From Stenogyne calaminthoides (Eukaryota > Streptophyta > Magnoliopsida > Lamiales > Lamiaceae): a DNA stretch of 64,000 bases. The stretch lies in assembly GCA_037126765.1 (NCBI GenBank), contig JBBCBC010000033.1:6834085-6898084 (forward strand), read 5' to 3'. The notes below the pieces were generated by a model. It was not told the DNA's origin. It did not search any database and was given only the letters and a program-made list of their open reading frames with translations. A program made the position numbers and the translations under genes. Of the stretch, positions 1 through 11,095 are shown one piece after another (position 1 is the stretch's first letter; the number at the start of each line of letters is the position of its first letter).

Positions 1-236
1 TATTATCAATATCTTATCAAAAATATCGATATTCTAAAAATTTCGATAAATTCATTATTTTTCAGTATGATAAAAATGTTGAATTAAAAAAAAATTAACT
101 ATATATTATCAATTAATTAGACAAATTGTTTAATTGAGTAAGTAAGATTAGTAAATTTTTTTTATCTATTTTCATAACCCGTTTAATATTATTACATTAT
201 TTCATATAAGAATTCATCAAATAAAATGTTATGATC

Positions 237-712
237 AATGTTTTCAAAAATTGATTGAACCGATCGAATTGTGAACTGCTCATGTCACCGGTTGAATTAC
301 TCCTTAAAAAATGATTAATCCGATTTTATTATTTTTTATTATTTAATAAATCACATTTCTTGATTTATTCATTATTTTTTTTCTAAATCTCTTTGTGTAA
401 TCATTTTCTCTCTCATAAATTCATTTACAAGTCATCAACTTCATTTAATCTCTTTACCGTTGTTACACACTATGTGAAATTAATCTATAACACTCATCTT
501 TGGTCTCCAAAATCTATTATATTTATTTTAATATACATAAGTTATAAATTAGTATAATTTTAATTTTTATAAATAAATATTTATTTTTTAATGTAACATA
601 CTGAAATATAAAAGAAATATGCATAAATCATTTTAACGGTTGAACCAGCAATCGATACCCAGATCGATTTGATCGTCGATTGAATTATGAAAATAAGTGT
701 TAGGATAACACT
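237..712. repeat. inverted-repeat element, degenerate
   Basis: The two ends look like diverged inverted repeats. The left end (about 237-296) runs TTTTCAAAAATTGATTGAAC and on to a CCGGTTGAA block. The reverse complement of the right end (about 640-712) runs TTTTCATAATTCAATCGACG and on to GGTTCAACC. The interior is AT-rich with no reading frame. It is probably a non-autonomous DNA transposon, but I could not define a clean target-site duplication, so the class is open. Confidence 0.35.
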
Positions 713-776
713 GGTTCAGGTATGAAAACAGATCGATTTGATCGTCGATTGAATTATGAAAACACTCGTTAGGATA
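660..776. repeat. tandem duplication, period about 69 bp
   Basis: A block starting CAGATCGATTTGATCGTCGA and ending near GTTAGGATA occurs at about 660-707 and again at 729-776. It carries the right end of the preceding inverted-repeat element. A related 'TTAGGATAAAACTGGTTCAGG' stretch recurs at about 2306-2325, so the DNA between may be a later insertion. Confidence 0.6.
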
Positions 777-1399
777 GACTAGGTCTCATATGTAACTGGT
801 GCACGGATTTAAGATCCGTGCACTCGCCCCAACCCTACCCTGTCACTTAAATTCGGGTCATATATAAAATAAAGTATAGATATTAGATATGCAAATTATA
901 TTCTAAGTTGCCGCGAGGAAGAAAAAAAGAGAAGACGCCGCGATGGAGGAAGACGTGCGACGGGCAAACGCGGTCGATGAGACGATGGCAGCCAAACTAG
1001 TTGATGAGTTTATCATAGTTTAATTTTGTCCCCCTTTTCGTCTGCTGCTTCCCAGGGGTTATGACTCTTTTATTTATTTAATTTTATCCATTGTTGTGGA
1101 CTGAAAATTGAAAATGGGATACATAATTTCATTGAGTAGAAGAATTAAGGGCAAGATGGCTTAACTGTAATCCAATTGTGTTGATTAATGGTGAGATTTT
1201 AGGGAAAATTTGGTGGTGGTTCCTTTTTTGTGGTGCAGGTCGGGTTTGTTGTACTTTTGAAATTCTTATTTAATGTGTAATAGAATTTATTTACTATGAT
1301 AAAAAAATGCATTTGACATTATCAATCTCGTGTAATTTCATTCTCTCCTCTTCTTCCTTTCAGATTCTTCGTTTCTGGGCATTTTTCATTGTTCTTAGC

Positions 1400-2085
1400 A
1401 TTTGAACTGAAATATGCAACTACTTATACTGAAACATGCAACTTCATATTACAAAAAACATGCAACTTCCTATTACTGAAACGTGCAATCCAATAACTAG
1501 TTGAACTTTTCAGCTTTTAGCTAGTTGCATGTTTTTATGTTTACTAGTTGCACGATTCAATATTAGCTAGTTGCATGTTTCTGTGTTATATAGTTATGTA
1601 TTTCTCTATCAGCTAGTTGCATGTTTCTACGTGTTCTAGTTGTAGGGTTCAATATTAGCTAGTTGCATGTTTCCGTATTATATCCTTGTATGTTTATATA
1701 TTAGCTAGTTGCATGTTTTTGTACTAGCTAGTAGCATGTTTATGTGTTATATAATTGCATGTTTTTGTACTAACCAATAGCATGTTTATGTGTTACATAG
1801 TTGCATGTTTTTGTTGTAAGTAGTTGCACGCTTCTGTTGTAAGCAGTTGCACGCTTTTATATAAGTAGTTGCATGCTTCTATTATAAGTAGTTGCAAGCT
1901 TATGTCATAAGTAATTGCACGCTTCTGTTAGTTGCACGCTACAATATTAGCTAGTTGCATGCTTATGTGTTTTCTAGTTGCACGGTTTAGTATTAACTAA
2001 TTGCATGTTTCTATATTATATAGTTGTATGTTTTTGTATTAACTAGTTGCATTTTTTGTGTTATCTAATAGTATGTTTATGTATA
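1400..2085. repeat. degenerate minisatellite, 'AGTTGCATG' motif
   Basis: About 680 bp made of irregular units of roughly 30-40 bp. Each carries a version of TAGTTGCATGTTT or TAGTTGCACG, separated by short AT-rich spacers such as TTATGTGTTATA. The first units are in the opposite orientation (GAAACATGCAACT). The same words occur in the dispersed GTGCA-type palindromic repeats elsewhere in the window, so this looks like an expanded copy of that family. A perfect-looking palindrome around GTGCACGGATTTAAGATCCG lies upstream at about 800-825, and GGACGGTGCACC lies at about 2270, which could be the outer ends. No gene is seen. Confidence 0.6.
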
Positions 2086-2325
2086 GTTATATTCCCCAAA
2101 TTAATGAAAAAAAAACACTAATTTTTCGCTACCTGGGAGTTGAACTCAATACCTATTGGTACGAGGAAAGAGAGTTTAGTTACTGGGTTGCAACTTGTTA
2201 GGAGAAAACATTTGACATAATAAGAATTATAAGGAGATGAGCGACCCATTTTTTAAAATGGATTCAAGTGGACGGTGCACCCTAATGCGCAGGAAACCCA
2301 CTAATTAGGATAAAACTGGTTCAGG

Positions 2326-2592
2326 TGCTCACAAGGGCATAGTCAAGTGGTAAAACTTGTGGTGATGTGAGGACAAATCCACTGACAACGCAGGTTCGAA
2401 TCCCGTGTGAGACAAATTCTCCATTGAAATATTATGGGGGTTTGTCCTGGGGATTGAATCTTGTTGGCTCTCTCCCACAAGTGTCTGCCACTTGGGCACA
2501 TCCTTCGATTTACAACCCGCCCGGCTGAGGGGCCAACAATACGGGTGGGGGGAGTTTCTCGTCTCTTCCTAAAAAAAAAAAAAAAAAAAAAA
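2326..2592 (+). mobile_element. tRNA-derived SINE with poly(A) tail
   Basis: The head contains an RNA polymerase III A-box-like stretch TAGTCAAGTGGTA (about 2340) and a B box GGTTCGAATCCC (2393-2404) at tRNA-like spacing. A non-tRNA body of about 160 bp follows, then a run of about 22 A (2571-2592). The flanks CTGGTTCAGGT (left) and CCGGTTCAAGT (right, after the A tail) look like a slightly diverged target-site duplication. The head, body and A tail together are diagnostic of a SINE. An antisense reading frame through the body is spurious. Confidence 0.8.
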
Positions 2593-3496
2593 CACCGGTT
2601 CAAGTATTAATTGTAAGAAAAGTAAAATGAGAATTGGGGAACAAAAGTTCCAACAGGAATATTGATGGGGAGAATCAGAATACCAAATTTGAATGTTTGG
2701 CAGTCTGCTCGAGCCCCGCGTCTCATGGCCTTTCTTGCGCTTTCTCTGCTAATAAAACCAAGCTAGTCTTTTCAATCCCACTTCCTAAACACATTAATTC
2801 TCATCGTCTTTTCGATTGGATTTCTTCACACATTAAATATTATTAAAATTATATTTTTTCTATATTCTTTCTAATTTATCCTTATATAAGATGATAAAAA
2901 TAATACTCAATCCTAATTTTGATGGTTCATTTTTCGTAAATAGTCGTCCTAATTTTGTTTGGTCATTTTTAAAAAGGAAATAAAACAACTTCAATATTAT
3001 TTAATACTATTATTTATCTCCATCAAACCCATTTTACACCATTTAATACTATTATTTCCCTCCACCAAGCACACTTTACATTATTTAATACTATTATATT
3101 CTACTTTTTCTTAATTTTCGTGTCTATAGTAATCAGATAATAAAAAATAGGACGGATGTAGTAATTAAATATAAGTGTATATATGGAGATATATTGATAA
3201 ATTAGATAATAGTTAATCCCTTCAACAAAAGAATGAGACTATTCAATCCATATAAAGTTTAACTCTGCCTAAAGTGGGGTCCTCACTAATGAAAGGTGAA
3301 TTATGATCCTTCGAATTATTCGATTTTTAGATCGAATACCGAGTTAAAAAAAATTGGTCTATACTTTAATACACACGAAAGTAGAAATTAAAGTCATATT
3401 AGCGGCATTACATTCCAAAAATTTATACGCAATTAGTGCACTATTCATGCAAGTCTCATTGTTCTTATTTTTTTTTCTTTTATTTTTTCTTCTCAC
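2593..3496. other. intergenic, no gene seen
   Basis: AT-rich intergenic DNA. A stretch at about 2935-3165 contains three near-copies of 'TTTAATACTATTATTT' and ends in a GGACGGATGTAGTA-like terminus. That resembles a decayed Stowaway-type MITE, but the left end is not clear enough to call. Confidence 0.4.
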
Positions 3497-3675
3497 AGGG
3501 CATTTTAGAACAACACAACTTATTATATTGAAAGATGCAACTTGTTTTCACTGAAGCGTGTAATTATTTTTTCATATAATAGATGCACGATTCAATATAT
3601 ACAAGTTGCATCTTCCAGTATAATAAATTGTATGGTTTTAAAATGCACTATAAATGTACTGTGCATCTGAATGCA
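3497..3675. repeat. GTGCA-type palindromic repeat, copy 1
   Basis: Imperfect palindrome. The left arm (TTATTATATTGAAAGATGCA) mirrors the right arm (TGCATCTTCCAGTATAATAA), and the outer parts carry GCATTTTA and TAAAATGC. Related copies lie at 5190-5372, 9205-9283 (half), 11096-12665 (split) and 33712-33895. The length of about 180 bp, the inverted arms and the lack of coding sequence suggest a MITE-like family. Confidence 0.55.
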
Positions 3676-5189
3676 TATTTGATCCACTCAATTAAGTGAT
3701 GATTGGAGGGTTGAGATTAGGGATGACAATGGGTCGGGTCGGGACGGTACTTCTATACCTAGACCCGCCCCACTCTTTAAACAAATTATATTTTTAAAAA
3801 ATACGCTTGAATTTTACGATATATAAAAATATGCTTCGACGAAGTGAATTGACTCAAGTGGTTATAACAATATTATATATGTTGTGAGGTTATAAATTCG
3901 AATCACCATTTGTCAATCAGAATAAAAACATAAAAACTTGCCAAATTATTTAATCGTCTATACAAGTGCATATGAAAAGGGTTGACCTCTTAATAGTTCC
4001 ATATAATGAGAGGATAGAGTAATTTTATTTTTAAATGAATACAAGACATAATTAGTGAGGAATTCGAGGCGGTTTATACAATCTATTACTGTACTAAATG
4101 AATAATACCACGGCCAACAGATAATAGGAGTATAATTTTCTTTGACTCAAGGTATTTTCATCAAGGAATAAAAGTACTGACATGCTAATCTCACTGACTG
4201 TCACGTTTATAGTCAAGTAGTGAGCCTAAATTATCACTCGTGATTGGTTCGTAATGAAAGGGATAGCCGTGCCGTCGAGTTGCAATTTTGGACGGTATTA
4301 ATCGATTCGATTATCCTATTTCACTTTTTGTATTTTATTGGTTATTTTAACCTTCTAAATTTTTAATACACAAATCTAGAGTATAGTAATTCATTAAATA
4401 TTTTTTATTATTTCACGTGACATTCATTCATAATATAACATATAAAATGGAACACCAATTTCAAAATAAGTGATCCTATTTCGTATTTGTTTGTATAGTA
4501 TGCTTCTATTATTATTAGCTAAAACTTGTGCATGTATAATTTCCTTTATTTAATTTAAAGCTTTAAATGCATCAATTTTTTTAAAGCCTTAAATTAATTA
4601 AATAGAAAACGGTCCTTAAATGAATTCAAATTACTTTCTCATTTCCTTTCACGAAGCTCTATTATAATTATACTCTATTTTGTTTCATATTACATATTTT
4701 TTGTGAAATCATTTTACTAGACACGTCAAATTTTATCAATCAATCAAAAAGAAAGATGCATGCAATTGAGTTATGCAGTATAAATTTATAGAGTAAGTCT
4801 GACGTTTATAATTTAAGTGTATTTTTAAATTGAATTAATTATTTTTACTTAATAATATTAGTCGATAATTTGATATCGTTTAGTAATGATATTATTTAAA
4901 AATATACTTGAATTTTAGAGAAAGAGGATGATGAACCCTTAAATTACAGCTTCCACGAGCTGAATTTATATTCTCCACGATTATACGGCCATTTACAAGA
5001 ATTCTTCTTAAAAGTTATTGTAGATTACCAGCAGAAATTAACATATTTCATCCAACTTTAACCCTATCTTGATTGTGTTGTACGGAGGGTAATAAATTCA
5101 CGTAATATTTAATCTTTTAAAAAAAATATAATCATTTTTTAATGAAATAACATACATGTCATGTGTATATATAAAGACAAAATTTTGTA
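3676..5189. other. intergenic, no gene seen
   Basis: AT-rich DNA. It contains a GGGTCGGGTCGGG word at about 3733 of a kind common in plant intergenic DNA. A weak tRNA-like A/B-box pair sits near 3853-3907 (GACTCAAGTGGTT and ATTCGAATC), too degenerate to call a SINE. A stretch at about 4389-4480 resembles 19972-20055 (both contain TTATTATTTCACGTG-like sequence followed by CATTCATA and a GGAACACCAAT or GGAAGACCAAT word). Confidence 0.4.
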
Positions 5190-5372
5190 TGCACCAGGTG
5201 CATCATGCAATTCAAGTTCATTTTTTAAACGTTCAACTTATTTTCACTGAAACGTTCTACTTATTTTACACTGAACAAGTTGCATGTTTCAGTATAAATA
5301 AATTAAACATTTCTATAAAGCAAGTTTGCATGTTTAAAAAATTCATCTATATTGCACGGTGCACTTGATGCT
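5190..5372. repeat. GTGCA-type palindromic repeat, copy 2
   Basis: The left end has CAGGTGCATCATGCAATTCA, the middle has TTCACTGAAACG and ACTGAACAAGTTGCATGTTT, and the right end has TTGCACGGTGCACTTGATG. The ends are inverted with respect to each other, as in copy 1. No coding potential. Confidence 0.55.
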
Positions 5373-5612
5373 CAAGAGACCTACTCATATATAAATATGT
5401 ATTATTAAATTGTTACTTTTTTTTCCAGAACTATATATTTTACTTTTAAAATTATTAATAAACTACTTTAAAAAGATAAAAAAAAGTAGAGTAGATCCAT
5501 GTGAAACTTGTTCACCGTGAAATTGATTACATATTTATAAATATGACCCTTCAGTTATCACGACTAATACTTTTTTGTAATATAAATCACACTTTAATTA
5601 TCAAAATTAATA

Positions 5613-5847
5613 CTACCTCCGTCCGAAAAACGTGCACACCACCTTTATTATCGAGTTTTTGTGAGCGAATTGTTTATTAGTATTTCAAATGATAAAGTAA
5701 TTTTTAAAGAGGGGTATTATAGATCCACCTCTCATCTATTGCATGCATCTTTAAAAGTTATTTTATCATTTCAAATACTAATAAAAAACTCGCTCGCAAA
5801 AACACGTGAAAATAATAAACGTGCACGTTTCTTTAGGACGGAGGGAG
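5613..5847. mobile_element. Stowaway-like MITE
   Basis: Flanked by TA on both sides (5611-5612 and 5848-5849), with termini CTACCTCCGTCCG and GGACGGAGGGAG that form terminal inverted repeats. The interior also folds back (GTTTATTAGTATTTCAAATG against CATTTCAAATACTAATAAAA). TA target duplication plus CTCCGTCC ends are hallmarks of Stowaway elements of the Tc1/mariner group. It is about 1.3 kb upstream of the SRS start codon. Confidence 0.88.
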
Positions 5848-5936
5848 TATTATTTAGTAATAGTATAAGTCATATTCTTTAATCAATTTTACAGATTATT
5901 GTGTGAAAATCATTCACATCATGTTGTGCGATCATG

Positions 5937-6130
5937 GGACGGATCCAAGATTTCGTTCCAAGGGGGGCAAATTTTTTTATTGAATAAGGGTGACGAAATT
6001 TTAAAATCCCAATCGGGGGCGAAATGATAATTTAATAATTTTAAGACATAAATATAAAATTTTCGATATGTATAACCCAAAAAAATTTAATCTCAAGGAG
6101 GGGGGTGCCGGGGGCCTAGATCCATCCCTG
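5937..6130. mobile_element. short MITE, GGATC-type ends
   Basis: Ends GGGACGGATCCAAG and CCTAGATCCATCCCT are inverted repeats of each other. The interior is AT-rich with runs of G (GGGGGGCAA, GGAGGGGGGTGCC). The right-end word recurs at about 36005 (TCTAGATCCATCCTTGAG), suggesting a dispersed family. Superfamily not determined. Confidence 0.5.
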
Positions 6131-6149
6131 GTTTCGCCAACAAAGTACT

Positions 6150-6390
6150 AACTTCGTCTTATTTTAGATTGTTCATTCACTGTTTGACTCGTTTTTTAGT
6201 AAACAAGTTGTTTATTAGTATGTTAAAAGATAAAGTGACTTTTAAGGAGATGTAGGATAGATGGGGTGTAGGACTATCATATCCTATCTTAATTTTTTTT
6301 TTATCATTTTAAATACTAATAAATAACTTGATCCTAAAAAATGAACTATACAATGAATGAGCAATGTAATATAGAAAGTAGGGAATAAGT
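6150..6390. repeat. degenerate Stowaway-like MITE
   Basis: The interior folds back (GTTTATTAGTATGTTAAAAG against ATCATTTTAAATACTAATAA). It resembles the interior of the element at 5613-5847, but the terminal CTCCGTCC motifs have decayed to ACTTCGTCTTATT and AGTAGGGAATA. Confidence 0.45.
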
Positions 6391-6639
6391 ATACAATAAT
6401 GTAGATGTTGAGAAAAACACGGTTTGAACAAGATAAAAAGAAGACATTACTAATATTAATGGCTCAAGAAGCCGGGCGTATTTTCCGGGGTATGGACGAG
6501 TAAGCAACGCAAAAGCTTGCTTTCAAAAACAGAAAAAAAGCAAAAAAGCAAAAACGCATTAGTCAAAGCCACGTGGCACCACAATCCACCGTCCGATCAC
6601 CACACAAAATTTTGCTAGATTTGGTTTTCAGTTTTTAAA

Positions 6640-7196
6640 AATAATTTAATTCCCCAAATTGCAAAACTGGGAGAGAACTGTAGAATAGATTGCAAGATTT
6701 TTTCTGCTCACACCACCCACTATCACTGATCACTACCACTACAACATTCCATGTAAATGTACTATACCTACTGCGTGACTGTGTGAGAGAGAAAGTATAG
6801 AGAGAGAAAGGGGGAAAATGTTACTGTGGGGTCTTAAATTGAGGTTGCAGTTGCAGTGGCTGATGGCGGCGTTTGCAGGGCTGTGAAAAATTTAATGCAT
6901 CAACAATTCAATTCCATCTTCAAGTGAGAAAAAAAAAAGAAGAGAGAGAGGGGGAACAAATTAAAACCAAAGGAAACGAGAAGTGTGTGCTTTTTTTTTT
7001 CTCTCTTTTTTGCAGTCTTGACCTAAAAAAAAAATTCCTGAAATTCGATACTAAAAAAGCTGCAGCAAAAACACACACAGAGAGCAAACAGTGTGTGTCA
7101 GCTAAGGTAAAAAAATAATACCGATACAAAGTCCCATAATTTTCACAATTTCTTTCACTTTCACCCTTTTTGCTATGGGTTTTTTGAGGTCAAATT
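6640..7196 (+). promoter_or_regulatory. SRS gene promoter and leader region
   Basis: This region precedes the SRS start codon. It holds GA-rich tracts (about 6783-6815 and 6935-6958) and CT-rich tracts (about 6995-7015), both common in plant core promoters and 5' leaders. No start site or TATA box could be fixed with confidence. Two overlapping open frames on opposite strands here come only from low-complexity purine and pyrimidine runs. Confidence 0.35.
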
Positions 7197-8528
7197 ATGT
7201 CTAGGTTTTTGTCGCTATACAAAGATCCACAACAAGACCAAGACAAGTGTTCCCAATTTCAGCAATGGAATCATTACTTTCAGATCGGGCCGAATAGCGA
7301 CCCGACGGATGGTGTTTCAAATTGCTGTACGAAATTAGGGTTTGGGGAGATGAATTTGGGGAGAGGCGCAAACGAAGGAATCAACTGTCAAGATTGTGGG
7401 AATCAGGCTAAAAAGGACTGTGAACACATGAGGTGCAGAACTTGCTGCAATAGTAGAGGGTACCCTTGCCACACTCACGTGAAGAGCACGTGGGTCCCGG
7501 CCGCCAAACGCCGCGAGCGCCAGCACCAGACGACGGTCAGATCAGGCGAGAAACGGATCAAAGACGTTCACGGTGGTGCCACTCCCAGCGCCGGAGGTGC
7601 GAATTTTTTAATGCATATATGCTCTATGAAATTTTATGGTTTATGGTCCTGTAAATAAACGACTATGAAATAATTTACATAGGTAGCGGTCTTTTATTAA
7701 TTGTTTGCTAGTACTATATTACTCATATATATGCATAATTGATGGTTTTGTGTGTATATATATGTAATGAAAATTCAAACTCTACATGTGTTTTTTTTTA
7801 ATTTCTACCAACTACTACTAGCTTCTTTGCTTTACCTTTGTTGATGTAACTACTGTTTTGGAGTAAGAATGACTCAAACAAAGTTTAAATGAGTTAGTGA
7901 ACAAGAATGCTTTCATGTTTTTCTTTTCATGTTTTGACTACAATGAGAAAATCCGATTTATAGTCGCATTGAAAGATTGTTTCCTGTCATTAAAAACTGC
8001 TTTCGTGTTCTCTTCCCGCAATTTCATTACAAAGAAAATCGATTTGTAATAATAAAAATTTTGTGTAATTTAAAGACTTTTAGTGAGGGAAGCTTTAATG
8101 ATAGAATTTTTGTTTTGTTCAATTTTTTCATTTTCTTGATTATTTATTTATAATTTTGGTTTTTGTGATTAGGGTTTGAAGTGGGGCACTTTCCGGCGGA
8201 GGTGAATTCTCCGGCGGTGTTCCGGTGCGTGAGAGTGATGAGCGCCGTCGACGAGGCGGAGGAGACGTTGGGTTATCAAACGGCTGTCAATATCGGCGGC
8301 CATGTTTTCAAGGGAATTCTCTACGATCAAGGCCCGGAGAACCGCCACCACCACGGCGGCGGCGGGGAGACCTCCGGCGGTGGTGGAGGAGGGCAGCAAT
8401 ACCCGATCACGGCGGCGCCACCCGCCACCGCCGCCCAAACTCAGATGATCGACCCTTCCACGATTTATCCGGCTCAATTCAGCGGTTTTATGCCCGGTAC
8501 TCAATTTTTCCTACCACCAAGAAATTGA
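7197..8528 (+). CDS. SRS: SHI/STYLISH-related (SRS) zinc-finger transcription factor
   Basis: Two exons, 7197-7596 and 8173-8528, joined by a 576 bp GT-AG intron at phase 1, give a protein of 251 residues. Residues 62-109 are the family's RING-like C3HC3H zinc finger, with C64, C67, C75, C80, C83, C84, C91 and H94, followed by the basic stretch KSTWVPAAKRRERQ. Exon 2 opens with FEVGHFPAEVNSPAVFRCVRV and contains the plant-specific IGGH signature (NIGGHVFKGILYDQGP). The tail is Gly- and Pro-rich, with His/Gly runs. Family members act in the nucleus, bind ACTCTAC-type elements and promote auxin biosynthesis genes and gynoecium, stamen and root primordium development. That role is inferred from the family. 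The protein is short for the family, and its N-terminus is Gln-rich but lacks the long Gly/Gln repeats of some relatives. The ATG at 7197 is the only one upstream of the finger in frame. Which paralogue (SHI, STY, LRP1) it is cannot be decided here. Confidence 0.93.
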
Positions 8529-9204
8529 TATCGAGATTTTAATTAAATTTGGTTTCTTGATGATCAATTTTTAGAGATTGTTGCAATGCAATGATTGAGG
8601 GAAAGAAAAAGAAGTGTGAAAAAATGGTGTAAGAAATGGGATTCGGAATTTGGGAGGGTGTATTTAATTATTTGTATTCGAATTTCAAGTATGATTTTCT
8701 GAATTTATATATAATTAAGGATGTTGGTGTTATCGAAAAGCTTTTTGATAATTATTTTCTTGGTTATTGAGAATTAATTATTAATATTAGTATTGTGGAT
8801 ATGTGTGTAATCTGCATGTTTTATGTTGTGTCATCATTCTTTTCGTTGTTTTTTGTCCTCTCTTTACTTGGATTTTCAAGCCTGCGTTTTCTTTTCCTTG
8901 TTTTCTTGCTGGATTAAAGAAAGAGGCCGCTACAAAATATATACAATTTGGTATTGATGCATGTGAATGGATCTTCTTTATTTGAGTGTATTTTGGGGGA
9001 GGAAGATTTGAAATAGAAAAACGAGTGAAAATGGAAAGGAAATTGAAATAAGATATCGTGTCAGACCGTTTTAGTTTCTTGATGTATTAATTCCTCGTTA
9101 AAATTTACATAATTCTTGATGGAAATGTAGAGGATCTAGAAACGTGTATGATTAAAGCATTTGATTTGGGTCAAGTTTTGTATGCATTCAGATACATCGT
9201 GTTC
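8529..9204. other. SRS 3' flank, no further gene seen
   Basis: AT-rich sequence after the SRS stop codon. It should hold the 3' UTR and polyadenylation site, but no clear signal could be fixed. A short open frame at 8803-8985 shows no family features and was not called. Confidence 0.4.
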
Positions 9205-9283
9205 TTATAGTGCATTTTATAATCAGACAATTTATTATATTAAAAGATTCAACTTGTTCTTATTGAACCGTGCAACTATATTT
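9205..9283. repeat. GTGCA-type repeat, left half only (copy 3)
   Basis: TAGTGCATTTTATAATCAGA, then TTATTATATTAAAAGATTCA and CTTATTGAACCGTGCAACTA, match the left arms of copies 1 and 5. The right arm is missing. Confidence 0.45.
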
Positions 9284-9366
9284 CCACTCTTTGATTTGAG
9301 GGCAGAATTTGGGGAGCCAATTTTATAAATGATTTCGAAACTGACTGAAATTATTAAAAAATAATA

Positions 9367-9560
9367 CTCCCTTCGTTCTTCAAATGTGTACTCATGGTTG
9401 AAATGAGTTTTACAAAAAGGTATATTAAGTAGATTTATGGGCAATTTTTTTTTTTTTTTTATGTTCCCGCAAAAACCTGTTTCAACTTTTCAAGCATACC
9501 CTCATGGGAGATGAAGTAGGTAGTTTAGAATATCAGCCGATTTATTTTGATTATATGGAG
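9367..9560. repeat. degenerate Stowaway-like MITE
   Basis: TA followed by CTCCCTTCGTTCT at the left and ATGGAG followed by TA at the right. The right terminus has drifted too far for a firm call. Confidence 0.3.
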
Positions 9561-10222
9561 TAATATTGACTAGCTATCAAATCCTTTATAAAATAAACTT
9601 ATATTTAAACCATCATAGTTTATGAGTGTAGTTACATGTGAGAAAAGTTTGTGTGAAATACTATAATTTGTCTATTTTAAACATCACATTATTATCACCT
9701 CAAATCCATCAATGAAACTGCAGTTGATTTCGTATCAATTATTTTGCAAAACAATAATTTACCTTTTTGAATGAATGAAAAAATAACTGGGGAAGTTGGC
9801 GGTCCAGCCTGCAACTCTTGCATAAATTGGCAAATGTCACTTTATGATTCATTATTCATTTCCCAATAAAGAGTCCTTAATCAATCATCCATCCTCATAT
9901 ACTACACACACTATTACACACACAATACAAATACACAAAAGAGTAAAATTAAACACCCCAGAAAAAGGGGAGGAATTAGAAAGAACTCAGAGCAAGAAAG
10001 AGATGGGAATTAAAATTTGGATATTGACATTTGGATGTGACTCATATATATACCTAAATGCTGATATTTAATGTTTCTGCAAGTATATATAAGTGTACAT
10101 GTATATAAATAATTATAAATTGATATGAAATAAAGGATTTTTTTATTTTTTCTTTTGTGTAGGGTTGTGGAAACAAAAGATAATTACAGAAACTTTTCAC
10201 TAGCTAGATTCGAAATGTATGT

Positions 10223-10375
10223 ATGATATCAACGTTGAATAATCTTTCGAGAGAAAACGACGTTTCTTATCTCCTTCTTCTTGTTTCAACTGTTTTCTCA
10301 GCCTTTTTAGTTTTTGCTCTTATCCTTATGTGCACGTATACCACTAACTTAGGGTTCCATTGCTTAATTTGTTAG
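10223..10375 (+). CDS. candidate 50-residue single-pass membrane micro-ORF
   Basis: An ATG at 10223 opens 50 codons ending in TAG at 10373-10375. Residues 1-15 are polar (MISTLNNLSREND). Residues 16-38 are a hydrophobic stretch (VSYLLLLVSTVFSAFLVFAL and on) that would span a membrane once. A short Cys-containing tail follows. It lies about 250 bp downstream of a leader-like stretch (9900-10002, with GAAAGAACTCAGAGCAAGAAAGAGATGGG) and a possible intron, GT near 10080 to AG near 10163. I do not recognise a family. Frames of this size arise by chance, and no conservation data are available, so this is only a candidate. The region could instead be a non-coding transcript. Confidence 0.15.
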   Translation: MISTLNNLSRENDVSYLLLLVSTVFSAFLVFALILMCTYTTNLGFHCLIC

Positions 10376-11095
10376 TTTTTTTGTGTATCCAACTCTCTCT
10401 AAGTTTACAATATGTTTACGCAAAAATAAATGAAGTTATCCATTTTTAGAAGCACAAACTCGTGGAATTTATTTATAATATGTAACTGATATCATTACTT
10501 TTACTATTTTTTTAAATTAACATCAATAACATTTCATACGATTATATTAATTTATAAACGCATGTAATAATATTAATTAATAAGTATACTGGTATTAATT
10601 TGTAAATACAATTATATAAATTGCATAGTATGAACAAACTTTATCGGAGACTTACTCTTCTAGAAGATATCTAAGTTAATCACCAATGCTAATGTATTAT
10701 ATATATGCTCAAATTAAAATGATATCATATGTTTCATATTTGATGTTCCATTTTATATTTCAAAATTTAGATGAATTGACACATGGAATGTTAAAAAAAT
10801 AAAAAAATCATAATGATTCTTGAAACATGTACTAAAGATTCAAAATGTTAAATATAATTGAAACATGAAAAAGTGACACAAATGAATATATGCTTTTAAC
10901 CAAATTGGGGCTAATTGTGAAAATTTATTATCTTATGGGGCGAAGTGTGTGTAATTTTTTAATTTTGGGACCACGGATGAATGTATAATTGGGACTAATC
11001 TGCGGAGGGCGTACCCTTTGGAACGAAATGGATCAAAATTTGGTTACTTTAGATGTCCATTAATCATGAATTTTTTCTGCTGAATTTCCTATACA
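10376..11095. other. intergenic, no gene seen
   Basis: Very AT-rich DNA with no reading frame of note and no recognisable repeat boundary. Confidence 0.4.

Noticed and set aside
1400..2085. CRISPR-like array
   Set aside because: Units are irregular in length and sequence, spacers are low-complexity, and the DNA is plant nuclear; it is a degenerate minisatellite.
2100..2170. tRNA-like B-box (CTACCTGGGAGTTGAACTC) on the - strand
   Set aside because: No cloverleaf can be completed and no A tail is seen; at most a SINE relic. No intact tRNA gene was found in the window.
6873..7129. Overlapping frames on both strands upstream of the SRS gene
   Set aside because: Both arise from GA- and CT-rich runs in the probable leader; no domain and no start context.
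7335..7654. Frames on the other strand and in another frame across SRS exon 1
   Set aside because: Shadows of the zinc-finger exon, which has a complete C3HC3H motif in the called frame.
8169..8542. Alternative frames across SRS exon 2
   Set aside because: Shadows; only the called frame joins exon 1 at a GT-AG intron and contains the IGGH signature.
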